A stretch of 64,000 nt of DNA from Paguma larvata (Eukaryota; Chordata; Mammalia; Carnivora; Viverridae), in assembly GCA_030068075.1 (NCBI GenBank), contig CM057825.1, forward strand, positions 81,545,123 through 81,609,122, given 5' to 3'. Both the position numbers and the translations under genes were made by a program. Under the pieces are notes generated by a model. It made no database searches. It was not told the origin of the DNA and saw nothing but the letters and a program-made list of their open reading frames with translations. Shown one piece after another: positions 11,310 to 22,182 of the stretch (the stretch's first letter is position 1; each line of letters opens with the position of its first letter).

Positions 11310-11460
11310 GCCACCCAAGAGCCAAGTAACTCCCCTAGCCTCAGTTCTGTCATATATAAAATAAGGAAAATAACATGTATCTAGCTTCCACATGGGTATT
11401 TTGTAAGGATGAAATTACATGAAGTATATTAGAAGTATCTTATAAATGCTGAAGAGCAAG
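11310..11460 (+). mobile_element. MIR SINE remnant
   Basis: The core order 'cctcagttctgtcatatata', 'aaataaggaaaataac', 'aaggatgaaattacatga' and 'tcttataaatgctga' matches a sense MIR with heavy decay. Confidence 0.7.
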
Positions 11461-12358
11461 CAGAAAAATCAAAAGGCTTATTAATAGGATTCTTAAATTT
11501 CCTTTGCTTGGGTAAACACAGAAATGATAAAACTGAACTCAGAATATAACTGATAGCAAGATAGCCAAAACAAGAAGTAACGTGCTAATGAATTTAAACA
11601 TAGAACTGAAATATGTTAATAACTAAACTTAATGTCACAAAGGCTTTAAGTCTATGGCTGTTATTGAAGACAAATGTAAATTAGTATGAAGTAATTATGA
11701 TTTCATCTTCTTTAGGCTACAGTCATATCCGATTGCTATTGAGTAGCAAGATTATACAGATATAACTGGAATGGAAATAGATATAGTTGTCGAACTTTCA
11801 AAATCAAGTGATTTTTGTATACTAGAGCAGATAGACAACCCGTGAGAACACTAGACATTTTTAACTTTGTTTTTGAATTTAAAAAGTTTTTGCTATCTCT
11901 TTTGTAGTGATGATTATTACATTGCTATTCAGAAGCATCAACAAAATTAAAAAAATCTAGATTCCACTCATTAGTTAAAAAAGGGAATTTTCAGCCTTGT
12001 AAGGTTTCTAAAAACTCCAATATAAAGTAAACTCCAATATAGATATAAATTACCGAAGCTAATATAAGCTATGAAATAAGGTAGAGATAGCATTGTGGAT
12101 ATATAAAGACAACCCTTGACTTTAGAGTAGGTGAATCTTCAGGCATGACTAGATATAAATGACTCCCTGTTGGGAATAAAGCCAAGATTTCTCCTTGTCC
12201 TTCTCTTTCTATCTTTCTCTTTATTTTTCTTCCTCTTCCTCATACATTGGTAACTCATTCTGTCTTTTCTATCTCTTTGCCTCTCTGTCTCTTGTCCACC
12301 CCCCCACACCCACACACATACACACACCAGCAATATAAACCTGGGATTCAATAATTTT
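11461..12358. other. Unique DNA ending in a pyrimidine-rich tract
   Basis: No gene recognised. From about 12188 to 12328 the plus strand is dominated by C and T (then CA repeats near 12305-12328), giving purine-only open frames on the other strand that I reject as coding. Confidence 0.5.
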
Positions 12359-12581
12359 TCTTTTTGAGAGAGACAGAGACAGAGACAGAGACATCAGGAG
12401 TGGGAGAGGAGCAGAGAGAAAGGGAGAGAGAGAATCACAAGCAGGCTCCATCCCTGGCCCAGAGCCTGACACAGGGCTAGATCTATCTACCAACTGTGAG
12501 ATCATGACCTGAGCTGAAATCAAGAGTTGGATGCTTAACTGACTGAGCCACTTAGGCGCCCCATAGGATTGAATAATTTTT
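12345..12581 (-). mobile_element. CanSINE with 15-bp target duplication
   Basis: The SINE body occupies about 12360-12562 in antisense orientation, ending in 'gccacttaggcgcccc'. Flanking copies 'gattcaataattttt' (12345-12359) and 'gattgaataattttt' (12567-12581) differ at one base. The body contains a small GAGACA-type repeat. A segment before the B box is altered ('ggctagatctatctaccaac'). Confidence 0.93.
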
Positions 12582-12669
12582 TCAGTAAGTTAAAATATGG
12601 TCTGGAGCACATAACTACAAATATAAATGCCTAAATTCAACCACATGAGCCAATAGTCAATATTCTTTT

Positions 12670-14782
12670 TTTGCATGTATCAATAATTCATTTATGTTTA
12701 TTGCTGCATAGTATATTCAGTGGCATGGATGTACCACAGTTCATTCAACCTTGACCCATTGAATGATACTAGGATTGTTTCTGGTGTTTGACTATTACAA
12801 ATGAAACTGCTATGAACATTTGTGTACAGGTTTTGTATGAACATAAATTTTCATTTCTCTGGGATACATGTCCATAATTGAGATTTCTGAGTCATATAGT
12901 AAGCATATGCCTTTCTGATTGTAACCATTCTAGCAGGTGTGAGATTATCTCTCCTTGGGCCTTGATTTTCATTTCTCTGATGATTAGTGACACTGATCTT
13001 TTCATGTGCTTATTGACCATTCCTATGTCTATTCAGGCCCTTTGCCCATTTTTATATTGGATTATTATTAATATTATTGCTATTTTATTTGTTTTTATGT
13101 ATTTTGGTTGTTAATCTCTTATCAGATATATGGTTTGCAAATACTTTCTTCCATTTCACAGGTTGCCTTTTAATTTTGTTGACTGTTACTTACACTGTGC
13201 AGAAGCATTTTAGCTTAATGTAGTCCCACTTGTTTATTTTTGCTTTTGTTGCTTTAGCTTTTGGTGTCTTGTCCAAAAGATCATTGCTAAGACCAATGCG
13301 AAGGAGATTTCTTCCTGTGTTTTCTTCTGAGAATTTTATGGTATTAGGTCTTATGTTAAAGTCCTTAATCTATTTCAAGTTAATTTTTGTGGGTGGTGTG
13401 TGATAGCGGTCCAGTTTCATTCTGTTGCATATGGATACCCAGTTTTCCCAGAACCATTTATTTAAGAGAGCCTATGTTTTCCCTATTGAATATTCAAAGA
13501 TTAACTAAACCATATATATGAGGTTTTATTTTGGTGCCCTATATTCAGTATCATTGTTATATATGTCTGTCTTTATGCCAGTACCATGTTATTTTGATTA
13601 CTGTGGCTTTGTAATATAGTTTGAAATCCAGAAATGAAATGCCTCATGCTTTGTTCAGTTTTAGATATGAATTTTAGGATTATTTTATTTATTTTGTGAA
13701 AAATTCCAGTAGAATTTTTAATGCAATAGGGATTGCATTAAATTTACAGATGACTTTGGGTAGTATAGACATTTTAATAATATTAACTCTTCTGATCCTT
13801 GAACTTGGGATATCTTTATTTGTGTCTTCAATTTCTTTCATTAGTGTCTTGTTTTTAGTATTAGATCTTTCACTTCTTTGATTAAATTTATTCCTAAGTA
13901 TTTTATTATTTTTGATGCTGTTGTAAATGTGATTGATTTATTTCATTTTCAGAAAATTCATTGTTATCGTATAGAAATGTAACCGATTTCTGTATATTGA
14001 TTTTTTATCCTGAAACTTTACTGAATTTGTTTATTAGTTCTAACAGTTTTTTGGTGGAGTCTTTAGGATTTTTTGTATGCAAGATCATGTCATTAGCAAA
14101 CAGATAATTTTACTTCCTCCTTTGCAATTTATACGTTTTAAATCTTTTTTTTCTTAGTTAATTTCTCTGACAGGGATTTCAAGTACCACATTGATTAGAA
14201 ATGCTGAGTGGACACACTTGACTGATTCCTGATCTTAGAGGAAAAACTCCAATCTTACACTTTGAGTATGATGTTACCTCAGGACTTGTGATTATGCTAC
14301 TTTATATTGAGGTGTGTTCCTTCTATGTCCACTTTTTTTGCATTTTCTGCCATGAAAGTATATTTTGTCAAATACCTCTTCTGCATCTGTTGAAATGATC
14401 TTATGAATTTTCATCTTTTATTCTGTTGATGTGGTTATCACATTTATTGATTTATATATGTTGAAACTACTATGCATCCCAGGAATAAATCCCACTGGAT
14501 TGTGGTGTATGATCTTTGAATATGCCATTAATTTTGATTTGCTGGTATTTTGTTGAGAGTTTTGGCATCTATATTTATCAGAGATACTGGCCTGTAGTTT
14601 TATTGTATTCTTAATCAATTTTGGTATCAGAGTAATTCTGGCCTAATTAAATGAGTTTAGGAGTATTCCTGCCTCTTAAAATTTTTGGAAGAGTTTGCAA
14701 AATATTAACTTTAATCCTTCATAAATGTTTGGTAGAATTCATCTATGAAGCTATCCGATGTTGGGTTTTTATTTGTTGGGAG
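12670..14782 (-). mobile_element. Long antisense L1, ORF2 (left part, before nested SINE)
   Basis: The plus strand is a continuous complement of L1 ORF2, from the 3' end ('gcatgtatcaataattca') through 'tctcatggct'-type blocks, 'accatgttattttgattact', 'tcctaagtattttatt' and 'ggtagaattcatctatgaag' to 'tatttgttggga'. The encoded reverse-transcriptase frame is broken by many stops and indels. The 3' UTR and tail are missing on the left. The element resumes after the SINE at 14999. Confidence 0.93.
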
Positions 14783-14828
14783 GTTTTTTTTAGACATTGA
14801 AAGCATGAGTGAAGGAGAGCAGCAGAGG

Positions 14829-14874
<46 letters not shown>

Positions 14875-14998
14875 CTTAAGTAAGCTCCACCCTCAGTGCA
14901 GAGCTCTATGTGTAGCTTGATCCCACAACCCTGAGATCATGATCTGAGCCAAAATCAAGAATCAGATGCTCCACCCACTGAGCCATGCAGATGACCCT
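14783..14998 (-). mobile_element. Older CanSINE nested in the L1
   Basis: It runs antisense from a T-rich tail and a long GA run (about 14837-14869) to a diverged head ending 'gagccatgcagatgaccct'. Flanks repeat the host L1 block 'ttg-gaggttttt' on both sides (left near 14776-14788, right 14999-15012), consistent with a target duplication inside the L1. The head is more diverged than in the other SINEs of this window. Confidence 0.88.
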
Positions 14999-16830
14999 AT
15001 TGAGAGGTTTTTGAGTACTGATTCACTCTCTTTATTTGTTATTCACTCTCTTTATTTGTTTATTCACATTTTCTACTTCTTCATGATTCAATCTTGGTAG
15101 GTTATATGCTTATAGGAATTTTCCATTTCTTCTGCATGTCCAATTTTTGGCATCTAAGTGTTTGTATAGTCTCTAATGACCCTTTGTATTTCTGTGGTAT
15201 CAATTGTAACGTGAGTTCTTTCATCCTAATTTTATTTATTTGATTCCTTCCTTTTTTTTCTGGGTAAGTTTAGCTAACAGTTTTTCAATTTAATTTATCT
15301 TTTCAAAAAACTAGTTGTTAGCTTTTGTAGATCTTTCTATTTTTCTATTCTCTATTTTATTTATTTCCACTTTGAGATCTGTTATCTCCTTTCCTCTGCT
15401 AACTTTGGGCCTTATTTATTTTTCTTTTTATAATTCCTTGTAGTGTAAAGTTAGCTTGCTTGTTTGAGATATGTGTGTATGTATGTGTGTGTATGTGTAT
15501 ATATTTAATGTAGGCATTTATCACCATAAACTTATCTCTTAGAACTGCTTTTTGCTGCATACCAGAAGTTTTTTTTTAATGTTATATTGCCATTTTCGTT
15601 TGTTCCCAGATATTTTTTTATTTCTTCTTTGACTCCTTGGTTTTTCAGGAACGTGTTGTTTAATTTCCACATATTTGTGAATTTTACATTTTTCCTCTTT
15701 TTATTTCTAGTTTCATATCATTGTGGTCAGAAAAAGATACAAGGTTTGATTTTTCAGTCTTTTACATTTCCTAAGGCTTGTTTTGTGACCTAGCATATGA
15801 TCTGTCCTAGAGAATGTTCCATGTGCACTTGATAAGAAGGTGTATTCTCTTGATTTGGGATGAAAGAATCTCTATATATCTGTTAGGTTCATTTGGTGTG
15901 TAGTTCAAATCCAATGTTTCCTTATTGAATTTTTGTCTGGACAATGTATGCATTGTTTAATGTGGGGTATTAAAGTTTTCTACTGTTAACTGTATTGGTG
16001 TCTATTCTCTCTTCATATATGTTAGGATTTGGTTAATATATTTAGGTGGCCATTAAGTGCATGGATATTACAATTATTATAACCCATCAATAAATCCTTT
16101 TTAACATTATCTCGTTACAGTTTTTTATTTAGTTCTATTTTATCTGATATGAGTATGGCTACCCCTGCTCTCTTTTGCTTTCTGTTTGCCTGGGATATCA
16201 TTTCTCATTCCTTCACTTTGAGCCAATGTGTATCCTAAAAGTTGAGGTGAATCTCTTGTGGGCAGCAGATAGCTGGTCTTGTTTTTAATCCATTCAGCCA
16301 CTCTGCTGATTTTTATGGAAGAATTTAATTAATTACATTTAGAGTAATTACTAATAGGTAAGGACTTAACTAATACCATGCTGTTAATCGTTTTCTGGCT
16401 GTTTTGTAGTTCCTTTTTTCCTTTCTTCCTTTCCTGCTATCTTTCTTTGTGAATTGATGATTTTTTTTTACTGGTATACTTTGATTTCCTTCTCTTTATC
16501 TTCTGAGTATCTACTACAGGTTTTTTGTTTTGTGGTTCTCTGAGGCTTACGTAAAACATCATATAGATATAAAAGTCTATTTTAGGTAATAACTTTCAAT
16601 TACATAGAAATACTCTACCCTTTTTCTTATATCTCATTTTATATTTTTGATATCACAGTTTACATCTTTTTACATTGTGTATTCATTAATAAATTGTTGA
16701 TGCTATAGCTGTTTTTAATACTTCTGTCCTTTAATTTTTATACTATTTTTGGCTGGTTTAACATACCACCACATTAGAGTATAGGAGTATTCCATATTTC
16801 ACTATGTACTTACCTTTCTCTTTATTGACT
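14999..16830 (-). mobile_element. Long antisense L1, ORF2 (right part)
   Basis: The ORF2 complement continues in register with 12670-14782: 'ttcatgattcaatcttggta', 'tgctgcataccagaagtttt', 'tttaatttccacatatttgt', 'tcatatcattgtggtcagaa', 'gagaatgttccatgtgcact', 'ggctacccctgctctctttt' and 'ttagagtaattactaatagg'. A 20-bp block is tandemly duplicated near 15018-15058. The element ends before reaching its own 5' end. No intact frame is left. Confidence 0.93.
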
Positions 16831-17115
16831 TTATAGGATATTTTTTGGCTATGAATAAAGAAGCAGTTATCCTGTCCACAATCTTTGGAGTAGTGCACTG
16901 AACATTATGAATCATCTTAGTCTTGCTTGAATTAACCTAAGATCTTCTTTAACTATATATTTTTGGTTTATACATATCTGAGATGACACATTTCCAAAGT
17001 GTTCTAAACAGTTTTTTTATATAATGCTGCTGATGGGAATTCAACCTAGCATTGGCATTTTGTGGGCAATTGTAATATAGAAGTGTGAAAGAATTGCAAA
17101 CTGCATCCATTACTC

Positions 17116-17116
<1 letters not shown>

Positions 17117-17152
<36 letters not shown>

Positions 17153-17153
17153 A
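17117..17153. repeat. (CAA)n microsatellite
   Basis: Twelve CAA units, uninterrupted. On the opposite strand they read as a poly-Leu or poly-Val stretch in two spurious open frames. Confidence 0.92.
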
Positions 17154-17908
17154 CTGTATATGACAGAATATCAATGCACTACCTAGGCTGATCAAGAACT
17201 GCAAAGCTCTTGTTCTACTGGTGTGCAGGTGGGGTGTCAGTGCCATACTATGTAAGATGGCTGGTAAATTTGGAGGCCATAGCTGGGCCATACCTGGATG
17301 CTCCCCTAAATGGAAGTCATCGTAAGCCTGCTGTTTCACTTTTGCTCTGCCCATACCCACAAACACCACCCACCTGTATTAGCACTGGCTCAGCGCCTGC
17401 AGCAATCCACAGAGGAGAGGCAGTGCAGGGTAGAGGCTAATGAAAGAGCCACGATTGGTCTTTTGCTCTAATATAATTTAAGCCAAGTCAAGATGGGTTT
17501 CTGAAGAAGAGTTGTTTTCATTCTGTAAAGGTCCTATGCAGAATCATGTTTTAACAAGATTCCCAATTTGCATTATGAAAAGCTGGCAGACTTTTCTTCA
17601 TAAGGCTATTTACTGCATTTGCCCTTTTGGTAACATTACTATGTGTTTGTTTTGAAGCCTATTATTAAATGAATAAATAGCAGGAAATGCAATATTAGAT
17701 TAAAGAAAATGTTGGGCTTTCAAATGGCAAGCAAATATGTTAAAAATTATCATTCTTTAAATGTAGCTCCATGGGCCTCTGAAAGATGATTAAAAATGGC
17801 AGAGAAAACCTGTGAACCTTTTTCATTATGTGGCTGTATGGTTCTCATAAGCAATCTATGGAAACATGGCACAAGGGTTGGTTGGTTTGTTGGTTTGGTT
17901 TTTGTTTT

Positions 17909-17947
17909 GTTTCTTTCTTTCTTTCTTTCTTTTTTTTTTTTTTTTTT
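17909..17947. repeat. (TTTC)n followed by poly-T
   Basis: About five TTTC units lead into 17 or more T. No SINE body follows it, so it is either a stand-alone tract or the remnant tail of an antisense retroelement that I cannot identify. Confidence 0.85.
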
Positions 17948-18313
17948 GGTCAGGTACAAAATTATGTACAACATCTTAATGAATTTCTTTCTATAAAAGA
18001 AGCTGCTGTTGGGATTCAGCTTGGCACTCAAGAACTTCTAGAAATAATACCAATGTCTTGATCGCCCTTTTATCTCTCTATCAATGTAAGGTTTTCAGTC
18101 CTTCCACCTTTCTTAATGAACCACATCCCTTTTGATAATCCACAGTAATCCACAAACTGTAAACTTTCTTATAAAAATAACAGTGGACTACTGTGTAGTT
18201 TAACAAATAAGAGAAAGAAGGATGCTAAAGACTTTCCTCCAAGTCTTGTTGGCTATTTGCCATTCTCTGAATGGTGGCTGATACAGAATCAGGGCCCAAT
18301 TTTATGCCGATTT

Positions 18314-18346
18314 TGTGCCCCAGTTAGCAGTGCTAATTGGGGCACA
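18314..18346. repeat. 33-bp near-perfect palindrome (16-bp arms)
   Basis: The left arm TGTGCCCCAGTTAGCA and the right arm TGCTAATTGGGGCACA pair over all 16 positions with a single G-U wobble and a one-base centre. It sits in otherwise unique DNA with TAAT-type motifs nearby (18400-18450). Confidence 0.9.
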
Positions 18347-19559
18347 CAAGTAAATTGCACTCTGCCCTGTGGAAATTTTCAGTTAGTCTACTAAATCAGA
18401 AAATCATTGAGAGCACTAATCCATTACTCAGTCTCTATTTAATTAGGTGCAAAATCTATGGTCCCTCCAGGAAGGACAAAGTTCAGACATAGGATCTCAA
18501 TGGTCAGTTGTTTGGAATCTAATCTGTCTTTTATCTTTTGTTATAATCTAAGTAAAAAAAAATAAATTTGTCTGCTTTTGAGGAGTAAGGCATAGAACAT
18601 TTTAGTGAGAATTAACAGTCCAAGTATTATTCAAGTAGACAGGAGTAAAGGTCATTTGTTTTCCCTCACATTTGAAAGACACAGATTTTCCAAGGGAGGA
18701 AATAAAAAAAAAATTAGACATACAGAGCCTAAATACACTGATAAGTTTAACAGCAAATGCTCCACATTTCATAAGGTCAGGTTAGAGTTTGGGTTCAATC
18801 TTACTGTCTGAACTCCAGCCATGTTTAATGAGAGAACAGAGAATTTTTTTTTTTTCCGTTTCATTCACTGATACATCTCAAGTGCTCAGTAAATATATTT
18901 GAATAAATATGTGGAGAGACACATGATGTCTGGGCAAAAATAACTGAAAAAATATATTAACATCATATGGTAAAGCTAAAGAACAGTTTTTCTGATGTGT
19001 TTGGCATAGCGTCCATAGTACTTAAAGAATATCATGTCCCTGCTAAAATGTTTCAGTCACCCTAGGTGAGATCATGGCCTTTAAAATATGTTTACTTTTC
19101 TCGAATACAAAAAGGCGATTTGAAAAATTTTGCTTCGGTTTTCCTGAAAACTTTTAGGTACAATGTAAATTAAAATTGGTTCAAAGGCAAATATTGTCCT
19201 AAAATTAGAATTATAGCTTAAAATCAATGTCTTTAAAAAGCTTTATTTTCTCCTTTGATAGAGTATATAGATTTTTTTATTGTAATGTGTAAATTGCTTT
19301 TAGATCTAGAATAACTAAAATCTTAAGCTCATTTTGACAAGAATCATTCCTAGAACAAAGCCACATTTTTTCAATGTTTATAGGTTGTTTTCTTTTTAAT
19401 TAAACTGACCCATATACTTAAAAATTTTAATGAAACATAATTGACATAACATAATTGAGTTTTAGAGAGAAATTTAAATTCTGAACATGAAGATCCAATT
19501 ACAATATCGTTGAATGAATATTGATTCATATTTTGGAAAAGAGACCTCCCCACCAGTAC
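18347..19559. other. Unique non-coding DNA
   Basis: No gene or clear repeat. Homeodomain-like TAATTA/TAAT motifs occur near 18415-18445, but single-sequence data cannot tell whether they matter. A faint antisense L1 3' end resemblance near 19420-19470 is too short to call. Confidence 0.45.
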
Positions 19560-20270
19560 TCTTTTGACCCTCTTCCAATCTCTCTCTCCTTCCCAATCTG
19601 TTTCTTTGCTATATTTTCTTCCTTTTAATTATTTACCTAAATTCTTCTATTCTTTTTCTTAAAGGAGTCACACACAGTAATCCATCGTCTCTCTCCTGTA
19701 TTCCAGTTGTGAAATTCCAGATGCCAATAGGACATTTCCAAATAGATGTCCAAGACAACTTCTCAAAATTAAGAAATATTATTTTATATCTATCCCTTTT
19801 CCCTTTAAAACTTGCTTTTACTCTTACCATTCTAATTTCTGTTCATTATAATTTCCTTTCTGTCAGTCCCTTGACTTAAACCCTTTTGTTTTTTCCCTTC
19901 ACCCCTCACTTTCATGAAGAATAGTCACTCCTATTAACTTCTTATTTTTTCCTCCACAGATCTCCTATGCATCAACTTATTTCCAAAGATATCCCCAATT
20001 TTCAGCTATGAACTGTTTAGACAATGCTTATTGTCGTTAGACAGATGATTCAAACAGGTTTCCTAGCTCTGATGTCTTACCTACTGGAATAACTCCATGT
20101 CAAATTAACTTCCCCCAAGTTTTCCTAAAATACATCTAAGACCATGTCACACACTCTCACCGAGGGACTGAACATATTTTCAGAATTATTTTTCTAGTTC
20201 CTTTTATTTAGCATCGTGGATATAACTACATTTCCTGCCATATAGTTTATATTCTGCCTATTTACAAATA
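19560..20270 (+). mobile_element. Degenerate L2-like LINE remnant
   Basis: The pyrimidine-rich plus strand shows scattered blocks in the order expected for a sense L2/CR1-type LINE: 'gccaataggacatttccaa', 'tgtcagtcccttgact', 'acaggtttcctagctctgat' and 'gaccatgtcacacactc'. It is very decayed, has no open frame, and its boundaries and subfamily are uncertain. Confidence 0.5.
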
Positions 20271-20361
20271 AGCAAAGCTTTAATATGAGCTAATGGACAT
20301 TTCCTAAAACAATGAGGTATGTAACCTTCATATCTTTGTTCATGTCTTCATTTTCTCTTCT

Positions 20362-20712
20362 ACTCAGAGTGGGCTGTTATAACATGGTACCATAGACTGA
20401 GTGTCTTATAAACAACAAAAATTAGTTTCTCACAGTTCTGGAGGCTTGGGAAGTCCAAGATCAAGGTGCTAGTAGATTCAGTGTCTGTGCTGCTAGTTTA
20501 CAGGTGACTGTTTTTCCGCTGTATTTTTACATGGTGGAAAGAGGTAAGGATCAATCTGGGATCTCTTTTTTAAGGGCATTAATCCCATTCATAAGGACTC
20601 CATCTCATGAACTACTCACCTTCCAAAGGAGTCATCTCCAAATACTATCACACTGGGGATTAGGTTTTAACATACAAATTTTGGGAAGAAATAGATCTTC
20701 AGTCTATAATAC
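20362..20712 (-). mobile_element. Antisense MaLR (MLT1-type) solo LTR
   Basis: The plus strand is the complement of an MLT1-class LTR of the ERVL-MaLR retrovirus-like group: 'ctgttataacatggtaccat', 'ttctcacagttctggaggct', 'agtccaagatcaaggtgct', 'catggtggaaagaggt' and 'catctccaaatactatcac'. No internal gag/pol sequence flanks it, so it is a solitary LTR relic. It no longer codes for anything. Confidence 0.85.
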
Positions 20713-21465
20713 CTGGTTACCACCTCTGCTATGAAAATTTAGTTACTCTTTCTTGAGAATTTATGTGAACATTATCTTTTCTAAGCCTTTCCGTAATTGG
20801 GTATTTTAAGGGATTTAGGAGTGAGTGGTGCGAGGAGAGAAATTCTCTACTTTTCAGGCCCTCATTATTTAACTGGCTCTTTGTAGAAGACAGTAAGAAA
20901 AAATAGAGTGTCAAGAAATAGACATTATTCAGAAGGACCTAAAAATTGCTAAGTTTTAACTCATAATCTTAAGTTATAATCAGATATTGCACTATCATTT
21001 CATCTCTCTGATAGTTATTTCTCTTTGAACAGTTTCAAAAGTCTCTGCAGAACTGGTCGACCACTGTCCTGCTCACTATGCTTTCCACTTGAGGTGATTT
21101 GTGTCTCTTCTCCTATCAAAGATGATTGACTATGACATCTAATCACCTTCCCTTCTTCCCTTGGGGCCCAGTGTAGAAGATTTCTTCTAGTTAATATCAC
21201 AGAAATTACCAAATAGCAAAACTCTCATAACATAGTGTAGGGCATAAAGACTATAGAACATCTTGTATTTTTTGTCTTACCTTTCATTATATTAGATCAA
21301 CTACTTTATTGAATTCAGTCTAGATCTTTTTATATGATGCCCTTTTTGTGACAGTATGGCAAGTCTAGATGTTTCACAAGTGAAGTAAAGTACAAATGTT
21401 TATGAGTTAACACATAGAAAATGGCAAGAATGCCCTTTGGTGGATGAAGCAGGATTGTTATATTG
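20713..21465. other. Unique non-coding DNA
   Basis: No gene or repeat recognised. Confidence 0.5.
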
Positions 21466-21561
21466 TTTTATATATATGCATATATATATGTGCGCAGTTT
21501 TGTTTTTTTATATGCATATATATATGCGCAGTTAATATTGTTATATATATTGTAATACTGT

Positions 21562-21609
<48 letters not shown>

Positions 21610-21621
21610 TGTGTGTGTGTG
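21466..21621. repeat. Compound (TA)n/(TG)n tract with internal duplication
   Basis: TA-rich palindromic blocks lead into a long TG run (about 21573-21621, interrupted once). The block 'tatgcatatatatatg' plus a 'gcgcagtt' end occurs twice (about 21474-21499 and 21512-21533), so a short segmental duplication sits inside the repeat. Confidence 0.85.
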
Positions 21622-21916
21622 TATTCCTCTTCTATAAAATGGAAATAATTTGACCTCTCTCAGAAGTAGATCAGTAAGGTTCTACTGGGTGGTCATGTAA
21701 CACCTTCCCTGGCCTTTTGAGCATTGTAAAGCCAAGTCCTCTTACCTAAGGGTCAATGATGACTTCGACTGATCTAATTCACTAGATATTAGTTGAATGA
21801 ATGGACATGAGGTGGGTAGAACACTATATGATATCTTAGATTCAATGGTGATAAAACAGATGATGCATAATGCAATGGTGAGGAAAACCTTTGCTCAGGT
21901 TTTAAATTTTGGTGTC

Positions 21917-22182
21917 AGATGTAAGTGTTTATTTATTTATTTTTTTAATTTTATAATAGTTTATTTTCAAATTGGTTTACATATAACACCCAGTGTTCAT
22001 CCAACATGTGCCCTTTTTAATGCCCATCACCCCCTCTCCCCCCTCCCTCATCCCCCTCACCCTCAGTTTTTTCTTAGTCTTTGAGAGTCTCTTATGTTTT
22101 ATCTCCCTCCCTCTCTGTGTCTTTTTTTTCTTTCCCCTCTTCCCCTCCCCCTGGTTTTTGCTTAGTTAGATGTAAGTGTTTA
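21917..22182 (-). mobile_element. Short 5'-truncated L1 insertion with perfect 15-bp target duplication
   Basis: The insert (21932-22167) begins with the complement of an A-rich tail and continues with the felid-type L1 3' UTR complement ('ttttcaaattggtttacata', 'acacccagtgttcatccaac', 'gagtctcttatgtttt'). Exact copies of 'agatgtaagtgttta' flank it at 21917-21931 and 22168-22182. Only the 3' UTR was inserted, so it has no coding capacity. The perfect duplication and the good match suggest a relatively recent event in the carnivore lineage. Confidence 0.94.
22029..22064 (-). other. G-quadruplex-type motif in the L1 3' UTR
   Basis: Within the L1 insertion the plus strand has five C runs of 3-6 bases in about 33 nt (22030-22034, 22038-22043, 22045-22047, 22052-22056, 22060-22062), so the minus strand (L1 sense) carries five G runs with 1-4 nt loops. 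Polypurine, G-rich 3' UTRs are a known feature of mammalian L1. Confidence 0.8.

Larger units (their letters stand above)
16831..18313. other. Unique DNA with a GC-richer island and simple repeats
   Basis: No gene recognised. Contents: a (CAA)n repeat (17117-17153), a GC-richer segment (about 17164-17450) that I cannot assign, and a TTTC/poly-T tract (17909-17947). Open frames here overlap each other on both strands and include homopolymer runs encoded by the repeats. Confidence 0.5.

Noticed and set aside
12670..16830. Reverse-transcriptase coding sequence
   Set aside because: The blocks are L1 ORF2, but they are cut by stops, indels and a SINE. No functional protein can be made.
17909..17947. 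Poly-T tract as a terminator or as a processed-pseudogene tail
   Set aside because: No adjoining gene, hairpin or mRNA-like body was found on either side.
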